From UBA11222 sp049323435 (lineage in GTDB: Bacteria > Pseudomonadota > Alphaproteobacteria > UBA11222): a stretch of 64,000 bases of DNA. How positions within the stretch are numbered: position 1 is the stretch's first letter; each line of letters opens with the position of its first letter. Below, piece after piece: positions 15,463 through 24,675 of the stretch. A model generated the notes under the pieces. It was not told the origin of the DNA. It searched no databases and saw only the letters and a list, made by a program, of their open reading frames with translations. Location of the stretch: assembly GCA_049323435.1 (NCBI GenBank), contig JBMOMX010000008.1:1-64000 (forward strand), in the 5' to 3' direction. Made by a program: the position numbers and the translations under genes.

Positions 15463-18120
15463 ATGCTGGGACTAAGCGCACTGGCGCACCGGATTTTTGG
15501 TTCGCCCTCCGACCGTAAGTTAAAAAAGCTGCATCCCATTGTGGCCGAGATCAATGCGCTGGAGCCGGAAGTGGCGGCCCTGGACGATGACGCCTTGCGG
15601 GCCCGCACGCAGATGTTCCGCGAACAGCTTGCCAATGGCGCCAGCGAGGACGATCTGCTGCCTGCCGCCTTTGCCACCGTGCGCGAGGCTGCCAGACGCT
15701 GCCTGGGCCAGCGCCATTTCGATGTGCAATTGCTTGGCGGGCTTGTGCTGCATCAGGGCAAAATATCGGAAATGAAAACCGGCGAAGGCAAGACCCTGGT
15801 CGCCACCCTGGCCGCCTATCTGAACGCGCTTTCCGGCAAGGGCGTGCATGTGGTCACGGTGAATGATTATCTGGCGCGGCGCGATTCGCAATGGATGGGG
15901 CAGATTTACCGTTTTCTGGGGCTGAGCGTTGGCTGCGTGGTGCCGGGCGTAAGCGATCCCGAACGCCGCCAGGCCTATGCCGCCGATATCACCTATGCCA
16001 CCAATAATGAGCTGGGTTTTGATTATCTGCGCGACAATATGAAATACCGTCTCGAAGAAATGGTGCAGCGCGGCCATCATTTCGCCATCGTCGATGAGGT
16101 GGACAGTATTCTGATTGACGAGGCGCGCACGCCGCTGATTATTTCCGGCCCCCTGGATGATCAAAGCCAGCTTTATCAGGAAGCCGATCTGCTGATTCCA
16201 AAACTCAGCCCGGAACATTATGATCTCGACGAAAAAGCCCGCTCTGTAACCATCACCGAAGCAGGCAACGACTATCTTGAAGAATTGCTGTTGCAGGCAG
16301 GGCTGATGGAAGCGGGCACGAGCCTGTATGACATTGAGAATGTGCCGCTGGTGCATCATGTCAATCAGGCGCTGCGCGCGCATATTCTGTTTCAGCGCGA
16401 CCGCGATTATATTGTGAAAAACGGCAAGGTTATCATCATTGATGAATTTACCGGCCGCATGATGGAAGGGCGGCGCTATTCCGAAGGCCTGCATCAGGCC
16501 CTGGAAGCAAAGGAAAAAGTCAGGATAGAAGCCGAAAACCAGACGCTGGCCTCGATCACTTTCCAGAATTATTTCCGCCTCTATGCCAAGCTGTCCGGCA
16601 TGACCGGCACCGCATCGACAGAGGCCAACGAATTTGCCGATATTTACGGGCTGGAAGTGCTGGCCATTCCCACCCATATGCGCGTGCAGCGCAAAGATGA
16701 AGATGACGAGGTGTACCGCACGGCGGCGGAAAAATTCGACGCCATAATAGAGGAAATCGTGCATTGTAACGCAATTGGCCAGCCTGTGCTGGTCGGCACC
16801 ACCAGTATTGAGAAATCCGAGCAGCTGGCGGCGCTGCTGAAAAAGAAAAAAATTACCCATAATGTGCTGAACGCCCGCTATCACGAGCAGGAAGCCCAGA
16901 TCATCGCCCAGGCCGGCAGGCCAGGCGCCATAACCATCGCCACCAATATGGCGGGGCGGGGCACCGATATTCAATTGGGCGGCAATCTGGGTATGCGGAT
17001 TGAAGAAGAAACTTCCGGCATTGACGATGTGCAAGAGCGCGAGAAAAAAATCAGCGCCATTGAAGCCGAAATCGCTGCGGCGCGGGAAAAAGTTCTGGCG
17101 GCGGGCGGGCTGTATGTGATCGGCACGGAACGCCATGAAAGCCGGCGCATCGACAATCAGTTGCGCGGACGATCCGGGCGTCAGGGTGATCCGGGGCGCT
17201 CCAAATTCTTTTTGAGCCTGGAAGATGATCTGATGCGCATCTTCGGGTCGGAGCGTATGGATGGCATGCTGCAAAAGCTGGGTCTGCAACCGGGCGAGGC
17301 GATCATTCATCCCTGGATCAACCGCGCCGTTGCAAAAGCCCAGGAAAAAGTCGAGGCGCGCAATTTTGACATCCGTAAAAATCTGCTGAAATTTGACGAT
17401 GTCATGAATGATCAGCGCAAGGTCATTTTCGAGCAGCGCATAGATATGATGCGTACGGAAGATTTATCCGATGAAATCGCCGGCATGCGCCAGCAGACCA
17501 TTGATGATCTGGTCGCCCGGCATATTCCCGAAAAGGCCTATCCGGAACAATGGGATGTTGCGGGTCTGGCGGAGGATTGCGATAAATATCTGGGCCTGAA
17601 CTTGCCGGTTGTGGAATGGGCCAGGGAAGAGGGTATCACCGAAGTGGAAATCCGGGAACGTATCCGCGACAATGCCGACCGTTTCATGGCGGGGCGCGCC
17701 GCGAATATCGGGCCGGATATGATGCGTCAGGTGGAAAAATCCGTACTGCTGCAACTGATTGATCAGCATTGGCGCGAACATCTGCTGCATCTGGAATATC
17801 TGCGTCAGGCCGTAGGCCTGCGCGGCTATGCCCAGCGCGACCCGCTGCGCGAATATCAATCCGAAGCTTTCGCCTTGTTTGAAACCATGCTGTCAAAGCT
17901 GCGTCAGGATGTCGGCATGCATCTGTCGCGCATTCAGGTCTCCGGACAGCCCCCTTCCATGCCATCCGCGCCGCAGGTCATGCAAGCTGAACATATTGAC
18001 CCGCTGACCGGCGAGAACGAAGCGTCCGATGCCGGCGTCTTCGGCAAAGTGTCGCGCAACGCACCATGCCCGTGCAATTCCGGCAAAAAGTTCAAACAAT
18101 GCCACGGCCGGTTGAATTAG
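15463..18120 (+). CDS. secA: Preprotein translocase ATPase SecA
   Basis: An 885-residue SecA, the motor that drives preproteins through SecYEG. Walker A is MKTGEGKTL (about 104-112), and the DEVD helicase-like motif lies in FAIVDEVDSILIDEARTPL. The second nucleotide-binding fold contains the NMAGRGTDIQLGG motif and RGRSGRQGDPG. The C-terminus carries the zinc site CPCNSGKKFKQCHG that binds SecB and phospholipid. Full length for the family. It diverges from argJ. The 15286-15462 interval should hold both promoters, though I could not assign clear boxes. Confidence 0.97.
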   Translation: MLGLSALAHRIFGSPSDRKLKKLHPIVAEINALEPEVAALDDDALRARTQMFREQLANGASEDDLLPAAFATVREAARRCLGQRHFDVQLLGGLVLHQGKISEMKTGEGKTLVATLAAYLNALSGKGVHVVTVNDYLARRDSQWMGQIYRFLGLSVGCVVPGVSDPERRQAYAADITYATNNELGFDYLRDNMKYRLEEMVQRGHHFAIVDEVDSILIDEARTPLIISGPLDDQSQLYQEADLLIPKLSPEHYDLDEKARSVTITEAGNDYLEELLLQAGLMEAGTSLYDIENVPLVHHVNQALRAHILFQRDRDYIVKNGKVIIIDEFTGRMMEGRRYSEGLHQALEAKEKVRIEAENQTLASITFQNYFRLYAKLSGMTGTASTEANEFADIYGLEVLAIPTHMRVQRKDEDDEVYRTAAEKFDAIIEEIVHCNAIGQPVLVGTTSIEKSEQLAALLKKKKITHNVLNARYHEQEAQIIAQAGRPGAITIATNMAGRGTDIQLGGNLGMRIEEETSGIDDVQEREKKISAIEAEIAAAREKVLAAGGLYVIGTERHESRRIDNQLRGRSGRQGDPGRSKFFLSLEDDLMRIFGSERMDGMLQKLGLQPGEAIIHPWINRAVAKAQEKVEARNFDIRKNLLKFDDVMNDQRKVIFEQRIDMMRTEDLSDEIAGMRQQTIDDLVARHIPEKAYPEQWDVAGLAEDCDKYLGLNLPVVEWAREEGITEVEIRERIRDNADRFMAGRAANIGPDMMRQVEKSVLLQLIDQHWREHLLHLEYLRQAVGLRGYAQRDPLREYQSEAFALFETMLSKLRQDVGMHLSRIQVSGQPPSMPSAPQVMQAEHIDPLTGENEASDAGVFGKVSRNAPCPCNSGKKFKQCHGRLN

Positions 18121-18506
18121 CGCGCGAAATCCGCGCCTTACTTGCGAACGGCGCTGTGACGGGAATGGTTAACGTAAAAAAAACAGTTTGAGGTGAACAC
18201 TATCTTCATTCAAACTGTATCATAATATCAGGTACATCTGGGGGAAATTGGCCAAAGCCGGGAGGCCGGGCTATGGTCTGTTGCGCGTACTGCTGCGGAA
18301 GAACGCTGTATGCAGAACATTACAAGCAGAAACCCCAAAAAGGGTGATGCAACGGATATTCTGATATGTGGACTGCGGGAAGTTTCCAGGATAATTCAGG
18401 AATGGTTTTGCCGCGGGCAATCCGGCCCTGGTTTTTTACTGATCGGCATGTCAGGCCGCTATGTTTCCACTTATTGACCGGCCATCCGTTTCGCGCCGCC
18501 AGAAGC
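18121..18506. other. Intergenic stretch after secA
   Basis: No convincing gene. It starts with a weak GCGCGAAATCCGCGC stem and then an AT-rich segment. From about 18240 a GC-rich segment (GGCCAAAGCCGGGAGGCCGG) could fold. Open frame continues upstream of the chosen start at 18507 but lacks any recognisable sequence. Confidence 0.4.
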
Positions 18507-19262
18507 ATGGCCTCGCGCGCCGCCATTATCGTTCTGTCGGCGCTATTCAGCACGCAAGCTTATTCCGGCTATATGGTGTCAAGCCCGGGATCCTATCTTG
18601 AACCTGCAGCATATTCCTTTGAAGATACCGGTGATTTTTTATTTTTCATATCATCCAGCATGGCGATTGATGCGCCCTCTGACACATCCGCGCCTTTGCT
18701 GCTGCTGCAATTTAGCCAGGCGGCCAGTCCGGATCAGTCCGCCATTGCGTTGCAGCCCGCCGCCGCCGCTGCGCGGGGCGCTATTGCGTCAGCAAATCCG
18801 GGCGTCACAGACGCGAACGGCGGATTGACCATTGAAATTGAACGCCATTCCAATAAAGCAGATGCAAAATCGGATAAGAACAGGGAAACAAAGACGGCAT
18901 ATGATCCGACCGCATATGTGGATCAATATGTATATACTGCTATCGGCGACTATGTGCAGCAAAGCGGCGTGGACATCGAACCCATGCACCGGTCCTATAA
19001 TGCGGTTGCCACTTCCATTGAAAAGTTTGATCCATATATTCCCCAGCCATTAAAGCATCCTTCAGGCACAAAGCCGGAAAATGTCAGCATTCATATTTCC
19101 TCCTTTGAGTCCACATTGCCAGGCAGGATTTTTGCTTGGGTTATACATCCCGGCAATTTCACCAGCATAATTTTTGCACTCCTGTCCGGTTTTGCCGGTT
19201 TTGCCGCGTTTAATATTCTGCTGCGGATACTTGCCAGAAAGGCCAGGCGGCGCACGCATTAG
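18507..19262 (+). CDS. Exported or tail-anchored protein, unknown function
   Basis: A 251-residue protein with no recognised domain. The chosen start gives a signal-peptide-like MASRAAIIVLSALFSTQAYSG. The middle is low in complexity (alanine, serine, lysine), and the C-terminus is a single membrane helix (TSIIFALLSGFAGFAAFNIL) followed by the basic tail ARKARRRTH. This layout, signal peptide then C-terminal helix then arginines, resembles surface proteins processed by exosortase-like systems, but no PEP or other sorting motif precedes the helix. The start is uncertain; in-frame starts at 18366 and 18402 exist. It lies alone between secA and prfC. Confidence 0.55.
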   Translation: MASRAAIIVLSALFSTQAYSGYMVSSPGSYLEPAAYSFEDTGDFLFFISSSMAIDAPSDTSAPLLLLQFSQAASPDQSAIALQPAAAAARGAIASANPGVTDANGGLTIEIERHSNKADAKSDKNRETKTAYDPTAYVDQYVYTAIGDYVQQSGVDIEPMHRSYNAVATSIEKFDPYIPQPLKHPSGTKPENVSIHISSFESTLPGRIFAWVIHPGNFTSIIFALLSGFAGFAAFNILLRILARKARRRTH

Positions 19263-19375
19263 GGGCGTTTGGTTTCAGCCTTATTTATCTGTTCATGGCC
19301 AGGGCCCGGTTGCATGCGCGCCAGCCGCACTTTATACCCGTTACCCAGGCCCAAATTGCCGTAGAGTGTCAGCAT
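19259..19375 (-). pseudogene. Glutathione S-transferase N-terminal remnant
   Basis: A 38-codon open frame begins MLTLYGNLGLGNGYKVRLAR, which closely resembles the first strand and helix of bacterial glutathione S-transferases. It then departs into unrelated sequence and stops. A good Shine-Dalgarno (GGAAAGGAAAACGCG) still precedes the ATG. The remainder of a transferase gene is missing, replaced by the convergent end of the 18507 gene. This is most likely the residue of a deletion. A complete but different transferase lies at 22291-22953. Confidence 0.5.
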
Positions 19376-19430
19376 CGCGTTTTCCTTTCCGGGCCGCCTT
19401 CCGGCATCATAAAGACCATAGATCAAACCC

Positions 19431-21017
19431 ATGACCAGCCATTCAGACGCCATCGCCGCGCGGCGGACTTTTGCAATTATCGCCCATCCAGACGCCGGCA
19501 AGACCACGCTGACGGAAAAGCTGCTGCTGTTCGGCGGCGCCATTCAGCAGGCGGGGGCAGTCAAGGCAAAGGGGGATCGCCGCCGCGCACGTTCCGACTG
19601 GATGAAAGTGGAACAGGAACGCGGCATTTCGGTGGCTTCCTCGGTGATGACGTTTGAGTATGAAGGCCGCACCTTTAATCTGCTGGACACTCCGGGTCAT
19701 GAGGATTTTTCCGAGGACACCTATCGCACACTTTCCGCCGTGGACAGCGCCGTCATGGTGCTGGACGCTGCCAAGGGTATTGAAACCCAGACCCTGAAAC
19801 TGTTTGAAGTGTGCCGGTTGCGCGATGTGCCGATCATCACTTTCATCAACAAGCTGGACCGCGAGGGGCGCGAGCCGTTCGATCTGCTGGACGAGATCGA
19901 ACATGCGCTGGCGCTGACAGTGACGCCGGCAAGCTGGCCGATCGGCATGGGGCGTAATTTTCTCGGCTGCTATGATCTGTTGCATGACCGGCTGCTGCTG
20001 ATGCGCCGGGGCGGGATGGATAATGAAGGCGAAGCCTGTAATGGCATTGATGATCCGCGGCTGGAAGGCGTGCTGGGCGCTGCCGCCGCAACCAAGCTGC
20101 GCGAAGATATCGCCATGGTGCGCGGCCTGTGCCCGCCCTTTGACCCGAAATCCTTTCTGGAGGGGCATTTGACCCCGGTATTTTTCGGCAGTGCTGTGAA
20201 TAATTTCGGGGTGCGCGAATTGCTGCGCGGGCTGGCGGCATACGCCCCGGCGCCATGTCCGCGCCCCGCGCTGGAGCGCGTCGTGCAACCCGATGAGGCG
20301 GCGGTGACCGGCTTTGTGTTCAAAATCCAGGCGAATATGGATCCCAAGCATCGCGACCGCATTGCCTTTGTGCGGCTGTGTTCGGGGCATTTCAGGCGCG
20401 GGGCCAAGCTGAAACACAGCCGCTCAGGCAAGATCATCAATGTGCATAATCCGGTGCTGTTCCTGGCCCGCGAACGCGAACTGGCCGAAGAAGCCGTGGC
20501 GGGGGATATTATCGGCATTCCCAATCACGGCCAATTGCGCATTGGCGATGCGCTGAGTGAGGGGGAAGTGCTGCATTTTACCGGCATTCCCAGCTTTGCG
20601 CCGGAAATTCTGCGCCGCGTGCGCTCCGATGATCCGATGAAGGCCAAGCATTTGGCCCGCGCTTTGTTGCAACTGGCCGAAGAAGGCGCGGGCAGCGTGT
20701 TCAAACCGCTGCTGGGCGCGGACTGGATCGTAGGCGTGGTCGGCGTCCTGCAATTTGAGGTCTTGGCGGATCGTATCAGGACGGAGTACGCTATCGCTGT
20801 GCGCTTTGAAGATGCGCCCATTCATACCGCACGATGGGTTCAGGCGGACGATGCGCTGAGGCTGAAAAAATTTATTGAAGACAATCGCGCCGCAATAGCG
20901 GAAGATCATGATGGCAGCCCGGTTTTTCTGGCGCGCAATGCCTGGCATCTGGATCGCGCAATTGAGGACTGGCCCGGCATACGCTTTTTGAAAACGCGGG
21001 AACACACACCAGGTTGA
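19431..21017 (+). CDS. prfC: Peptide chain release factor 3
   Basis: A 528-residue RF3, the GTPase that recycles RF1/RF2 from the ribosome after termination. GTPase motifs are clear: G1 AHPDAGKTTLTE, G2 in the RGISVASSVM segment, G3 DTPGHEDFSEDT and G4 INKLDREG. The C-terminal region (RWVQADDALRLKKFIEDN) matches RF3 domain III. Length is normal. The stop is followed nine bases later by the DksA-like gene, so the two are probably co-transcribed. Confidence 0.94.
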   Translation: MTSHSDAIAARRTFAIIAHPDAGKTTLTEKLLLFGGAIQQAGAVKAKGDRRRARSDWMKVEQERGISVASSVMTFEYEGRTFNLLDTPGHEDFSEDTYRTLSAVDSAVMVLDAAKGIETQTLKLFEVCRLRDVPIITFINKLDREGREPFDLLDEIEHALALTVTPASWPIGMGRNFLGCYDLLHDRLLLMRRGGMDNEGEACNGIDDPRLEGVLGAAAATKLREDIAMVRGLCPPFDPKSFLEGHLTPVFFGSAVNNFGVRELLRGLAAYAPAPCPRPALERVVQPDEAAVTGFVFKIQANMDPKHRDRIAFVRLCSGHFRRGAKLKHSRSGKIINVHNPVLFLARERELAEEAVAGDIIGIPNHGQLRIGDALSEGEVLHFTGIPSFAPEILRRVRSDDPMKAKHLARALLQLAEEGAGSVFKPLLGADWIVGVVGVLQFEVLADRIRTEYAIAVRFEDAPIHTARWVQADDALRLKKFIEDNRAAIAEDHDGSPVFLARNAWHLDRAIEDWPGIRFLKTREHTPG

Positions 21018-21025
21018 TTGAAACT

Positions 21026-21376
21026 ATGAGCAAGAAAAAAACCGGTACTGTCAGTTTACAGGAATGGAAAACGCGGCTGCTGAGCTTACGCGCGGATATT
21101 GAGGCCCTGCTGGCGGCGCATGAGGAACCGCGCGCCCAGCCGGAAAGCGATCAGGAGGTGGGCGACCGCGCCGCGCGCGCCGAAGCGGTGCTGGACCATG
21201 AAATGGCGGCCGAAACCACGCGCCGCCGCCATACCGAACTGCACCGCATTGATGCCGCGCTGAAACGCCTGGAAGACGGTGCGTTCGGCGATTGTGTCAC
21301 CTGCGGGCATCCGATCAGCCCGGAACGCCTGGCGCTCGATCCCGCCACCCCGTTCTGTATCAGCCATGCGAAATAG
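21026..21376 (+). CDS. DksA/TraR-type zinc finger protein
   Basis: A 116-residue DksA/TraR-like protein. A helical coiled-coil N-terminus (SLQEWKTRLLSLRADIEALL) leads to the finger FGDCVTCGHPISPERLALDP, ending with FCISHAK. The usual four-cysteine finger is altered to C-x2-C and C-x2-H, so zinc binding may be C3H or weakened. Such small paralogues bind the RNA polymerase secondary channel in known cases; the acidic tip residues of true DksA are not obvious. The ATG at 21026 was chosen over a TTG at 21014 that overlaps the prfC stop. Confidence 0.8.
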   Translation: MSKKKTGTVSLQEWKTRLLSLRADIEALLAAHEEPRAQPESDQEVGDRAARAEAVLDHEMAAETTRRRHTELHRIDAALKRLEDGAFGDCVTCGHPISPERLALDPATPFCISHAK

Positions 21377-21502
21377 GGCTGTCTCTGGACAGGTCATTTG
21401 ACCCGCCACGCCCGGCAATAGCTGCCGCTCTTGCCGGGATCCGGCCGCGCTCTATGGTTAACCAATTGATTTTGTTCCATTCATGCTTGGCCTGACAATT
21501 GC

Positions 21503-22294
21503 GTGAACACGCGCATGTCGATTGATCCGAACAGTCCCGTCACGCCGGCATCCTATACCGGGCGTTATTATGGCTTGCCCTTGCGCGGACGTCTGACGCC
21601 TTATGAGGGTGGGGCGTTTAATTCCGCGTCCGGTGCCGTGCGGGATGGCGGCGCCCAGACTGCCGCTGCCGAAAACACGGCGGAGACGGCTGATCAGAAA
21701 AACGGTTTTTCATTTGCCGGTTTTCTGGACCTGATCAATCCGCTTCAGCATATTCCAGTGATTTCCAGCCTGTACCGGCGTATCACCGGTGATGAGCTGT
21801 CTCCGGTGGGACGGGTTGCCGGCGGCACCCTGTTTTTCGGACCCATTGGTTTAGCCTCAGGCCTGATCAATGCTGCGCTGGAAAAGCTCACCGGCAAGGA
21901 TGCGGGCGATCATGTCATGACCGCGTTGCTGGGCGAAAAAGACAAGGCCTCCCCGGCGGCCGATCCGGACACAGACCCGAATACTGCACTGGCCGCTGCG
22001 CCACAGGAACAGGGCGTTCGCGGTACGGTAAAAGTGATTCCCAAATCTGGTATCGCGCCCGCGCCGCTTGATGCCGCCACACTTGACGCGCTGTCCCGCA
22101 CGATTGGGGCCCCGCAGCCCCTGGCTCATCTGGCGCTGCCGCAGACAGAGGCAAACAAAACCGCCAAACCCGGAAGATCACCGGAACAGCTGGCGGCGGC
22201 CACCAGCTATAATGACGCGCTGATCCGCATGCAGCAGGGAATCGAGATTTATCAGGCCAAGCGGCCCGTGCTCACGCCGGCTGAGGCGGATTAA
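21503..22294 (+). CDS. Conserved hypothetical protein
   Basis: A 263-residue protein not recognised as a characterised family. It has a proline- and alanine-rich N-terminal part and a central hydrophobic block (SFAGFLDLINPLQHIPVISS and GRVAGGTLFFGPIGLASGLI) that could associate with the membrane. A disordered acidic linker (DPDTDPNTALAAAPQEQG) leads to a helical tail with SYNDALIRMQQGIEIYQAKR. The start codon is GTG. It converges with the glutathione S-transferase gene, overlapping its stop by four bases. No function is proposed. Confidence 0.7.
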   Translation: MNTRMSIDPNSPVTPASYTGRYYGLPLRGRLTPYEGGAFNSASGAVRDGGAQTAAAENTAETADQKNGFSFAGFLDLINPLQHIPVISSLYRRITGDELSPVGRVAGGTLFFGPIGLASGLINAALEKLTGKDAGDHVMTALLGEKDKASPAADPDTDPNTALAAAPQEQGVRGTVKVIPKSGIAPAPLDAATLDALSRTIGAPQPLAHLALPQTEANKTAKPGRSPEQLAAATSYNDALIRMQQGIEIYQAKRPVLTPAEAD

Positions 22295-22953
22295 ACCGCG
22301 CCGGTCGTCTTGTCCGGCGCGGCTAGTTGCTGCCGCGTGCCTTCGATCCAGTTCTGCATGGCAGGCAGATTCCAGATCGCATCCATATAGCCGGCGCATA
22401 CCGTATCGCACGCTACGCCATAGGTGCGAAAGCGGCTGACTACCGGCGCATACATGGCATCTGCGATGCTGAACGCGCCAAACAGAAACGGACCGCCAGC
22501 GCCATAACTGGTGCGGCTGTCACGCCAGATTTCCTGCACCCGCGCAACATTGGCGGCCACACCTTCCTGATCCATGCCCTGACCCGGACGGCTGCCCAGC
22601 AGGTCCATACTCATATGCGTACGCATGGGCAAAAAACCCGCATGCATTTCAGCGCTGACCGCCCGCGCCCGCGCGCGCGCAGTCCGTTCTGCGGGCCATA
22701 GCTGTTTTTCCGGAAACAGTTCCGCAAGATATTCTGCAATCGCCAGACTGTCCCAGATCACCAGCCCGTTATGCTTCAGCACCGGGACAAAACCGGAAGG
22801 GGAATGGCGCAGAATATTCTGTTTGCTATCAGACTGGCGCAACCGCACAGTTTCTTCCTCAAATGCGATCCCGGCCATATGTAACATCAGCCATGGCCGC
22901 AACGACCAGGACGAATAATTTTTATCCCCAAGAACCAAAGTAAATTCCGGCAT
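22291..22953 (-). CDS. Glutathione S-transferase family protein
   Basis: A 220-residue glutathione S-transferase. The thioredoxin-like N-terminal domain begins TLVLGDKNYSSWSLRPWLML, with Ser candidates for thiol activation in the SSWS segment. GFVPVLKHNGLVIWDSLAIA carries the cis-Pro and the glutathione-contacting DSLAI. An all-helical C-terminal domain follows. Length is normal. It lies just downstream of the SleB-type hydrolase at the tail of the GTA cluster, on the same strand, separated by 129 bases with a hairpin at 22971-22991. It is probably chromosomal, not part of the cluster. Confidence 0.88.
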   Translation of the reverse strand: MPEFTLVLGDKNYSSWSLRPWLMLHMAGIAFEEETVRLRQSDSKQNILRHSPSGFVPVLKHNGLVIWDSLAIAEYLAELFPEKQLWPAERTARARARAVSAEMHAGFLPMRTHMSMDLLGSRPGQGMDQEGVAANVARVQEIWRDSRTSYGAGGPFLFGAFSIADAMYAPVVSRFRTYGVACDTVCAGYMDAIWNLPAMQNWIEGTRQQLAAPDKTTGAV

Positions 22954-22965
22954 GACATATCCATA

Positions 22966-22991
22966 AAATTGCCCTCAATGCTCCTGAGGGC
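22966..22991 (-). terminator. Possible terminator after the GTA-like cluster
   Basis: On the minus strand GCCCTCA and TGAGGGC arms (22971-22977 and 22985-22991) form a 7-pair stem, followed by AATTTTAT. The T-run is short, so termination is moderate at best. Its position, between the hydrolase and the transferase gene, suits the end of the cluster. Confidence 0.45.
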
Positions 22992-23082
22992 GCGCTAAGT
23001 TCGGCCGACGCTGCAATATACGAACCGGAAAGGATCGCCGCAAAGTATTTTGCGCAATGGCGGTCCTTTGTCTCTCCCGCCC

Positions 23083-23535
23083 TCACGCATAAAATATATG
23101 CAACCCGATCAACGCCCTGGGCTTCATGCTTTTCGCCCATACCGGTTCGATATCATGGCGGTGATAATGCGTCGCCCCGCCGGTGGGGTCCTTGACCAGC
23201 CCGCCCCATACTTCGCACGCCACCGCAAAGGCGCGGCAAAAAGCCGTATCCTCAAATCCCGCCCGCAACAATTTGCCGCGATTGGCGTCCTCCACATTCC
23301 AGGCCGAGAATTGCCGGGGCGCGCGGCACGCGCCCACCAGCGTGCCGTCGCCATAGAGCGGATGCGCGCGCTTTTGTTTGGCGATAAAGCCCAGCGCCGC
23401 CAGCACCCGGTTGCGCATCACCCATGCGACTGCGATCTGACCCTCCTCGCTTTCGCCGCGCGCCTCGCCCCAGATCGTGCGCGCGAAACATTCCAAATCG
23501 GGCAGGCTGGCAGTATTCATGTTTTGTTCGCTCAT
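23083..23535 (-). CDS. SleB-type cell wall hydrolase (GTA/phage lysin)
   Basis: A 150-residue cell wall hydrolase of the SleB family. RTIWGEARGESEEGQIAVAW, with Glu24 as likely catalytic acid, and VMRNRVL are diagnostic. The HYHRHDIEPVWAKSMK segment near the C-terminus is also conserved. No signal peptide is visible, so it would need a holin or act within particles. It overlaps the DUF2793 gene by four bases and is the last gene of the GTA-like cluster, consistent with peptidoglycan opening for release or entry. Confidence 0.85.
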   Translation of the reverse strand: MSEQNMNTASLPDLECFARTIWGEARGESEEGQIAVAWVMRNRVLAALGFIAKQKRAHPLYGDGTLVGACRAPRQFSAWNVEDANRGKLLRAGFEDTAFCRAFAVACEVWGGLVKDPTGGATHYHRHDIEPVWAKSMKPRALIGLHIFYA

Positions 23536-24251
23536 GCTGCAGCCGCCAATGTCATGTAATGGATTGCCACGCGGATTACGCCGCCGGTGAAATTTCCGCC
23601 CACTGCGCTAAAACGGATCGGCGTATTGGCGTAAAAGGCCGTCGGCCCAGTGACGCCGATATTACTGCTGCCCGCGGCAATGCCAAGGCTGCCGCCATAT
23701 TTATTGGCCTCGCCAACAATGCCGCAATTGTACGACGTCACGCCGGTAATCGCGGTGGCCACCCGCACCGTCACCCCATGCACAATCGCCCGGTCGGGAA
23801 TGGCAATCGCCGTGTCCGATGTTGCGGCCGGCGCCAGCGTATGCGTCTCCTGCAAAATCCGGAACATGGTGCGCGCGCCCAGCGGCGCCTTCGCCACATC
23901 GCTTTCACGCGCCTTAAATGTATGCGTCCACGCGCCCGCCTCATAAAATACCGGCAGTGCTTCATCCAGCACCCAGGCCATCCAGCCATTACGCGGTGTA
24001 CGGAATATCCACGCCCCGCCCTGCCAGCTGGCGATTTTCCCTGCCTGCCCGGCCCATGCGCCGCTGGGTGACGCCGCCACCAGATAACGGTCGCCCTCCA
24101 CGGGGCTCACCGGCGGCGCCGCCAGATCCCGGTCCAGCACTGCCAGTTGCACCACTGTGTCCAGCCCGCCCAGCGCCTCATTCACCGTCACATGTTTTTG
24201 CGATTGCGCCGCCTCCAGATAGGGCAGCGCAAGATTTGCCGAATTAGGCAT
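23532..24251 (-). CDS. DUF2793 protein, GTA/phage associated
   Basis: A 239-residue DUF2793 protein. The N-terminus NLALPYLEAAQSQKHVTVNE is the family signature (proteins of this kind are found after tail genes in alphaproteobacterial GTA and prophage clusters). GWMAWVLDEALPVFY follows. The C-terminal 100 residues form a glycine-rich strand pattern (FYANTPIRFSAVGGNFTGGV) that looks like a tail-tip or fibre domain. It is co-translated with the hydrolase. It probably decorates the tail or binds a host surface; the ligand is unknown. Confidence 0.85.
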   Translation of the reverse strand: MPNSANLALPYLEAAQSQKHVTVNEALGGLDTVVQLAVLDRDLAAPPVSPVEGDRYLVAASPSGAWAGQAGKIASWQGGAWIFRTPRNGWMAWVLDEALPVFYEAGAWTHTFKARESDVAKAPLGARTMFRILQETHTLAPAATSDTAIAIPDRAIVHGVTVRVATAITGVTSYNCGIVGEANKYGGSLGIAAGSSNIGVTGPTAFYANTPIRFSAVGGNFTGGVIRVAIHYMTLAAAA

Positions 24252-24348
24252 TGCGTGTTTCCTCCTTCATTAAGTTATGTTCAAAACCGCCCGCGATGGC
24301 GCGCCGGATATAGTTTCCCGCCCGCGCGCCGGGCGTTATACTGGCGCG

Positions 24349-24675
24349 ATGAATTACTGGTTCTGGCTATACATCGTACTTGTGCCCGCAATCGTGTTTT
24401 CGGCAAAGCCGCAAACGCCGCAATGGTGGCGCATAGCCAGACTGCCGCTGGCCATTGCGGCCTGTTATCTGCTCATCAATCTTGCAGTGGATTTGAAATG
24501 GGAGTTCAGAAATGCGGAAATAAACGCAATACCTAACCCTAGCCAGGAAGATTTATCCTGGGCGGCTGCGGACGGCGCAAATATTGTTTTTACCCTGCTA
24601 CTGGGCTGGATTCCCGCAGCCACGTACACCGGCTGGTGGGAAATGGCATGGCGGCTTTTCTATCGCAAAAACTGA
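24349..24675 (+). CDS. Small three-helix membrane protein in the GTA-like region
   Basis: A 108-residue protein of unknown family with three likely membrane helices (about residues 4-19, 30-48 and 77-95) and a basic end, WRLFYRKN. It is the only clear plus-strand gene inside the minus-strand cluster and converges with the MuF-domain gene. Local base composition is more AT-rich than in the tail genes. By position it could be an immunity protein for the MuF-linked domain or a holin for the neighbouring hydrolase; nothing in sequence decides between them. Confidence 0.5.
   Translation: MNYWFWLYIVLVPAIVFSAKPQTPQWWRIARLPLAIAACYLLINLAVDLKWEFRNAEINAIPNPSQEDLSWAAADGANIVFTLLLGWIPAATYTGWWEMAWRLFYRKN

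Noticed and set aside
15520..17310. A 596-residue open frame antisense to secA
   Set aside because: It mirrors the codon bias of secA on the other strand, and the predicted protein has no recognisable domain.
18198..18330. Cyclic-di-GMP-type riboswitch upstream of the 18507 gene
   Set aside because: A GGCCAAAGCC segment is suggestive, but the other conserved parts of the aptamer are not present.
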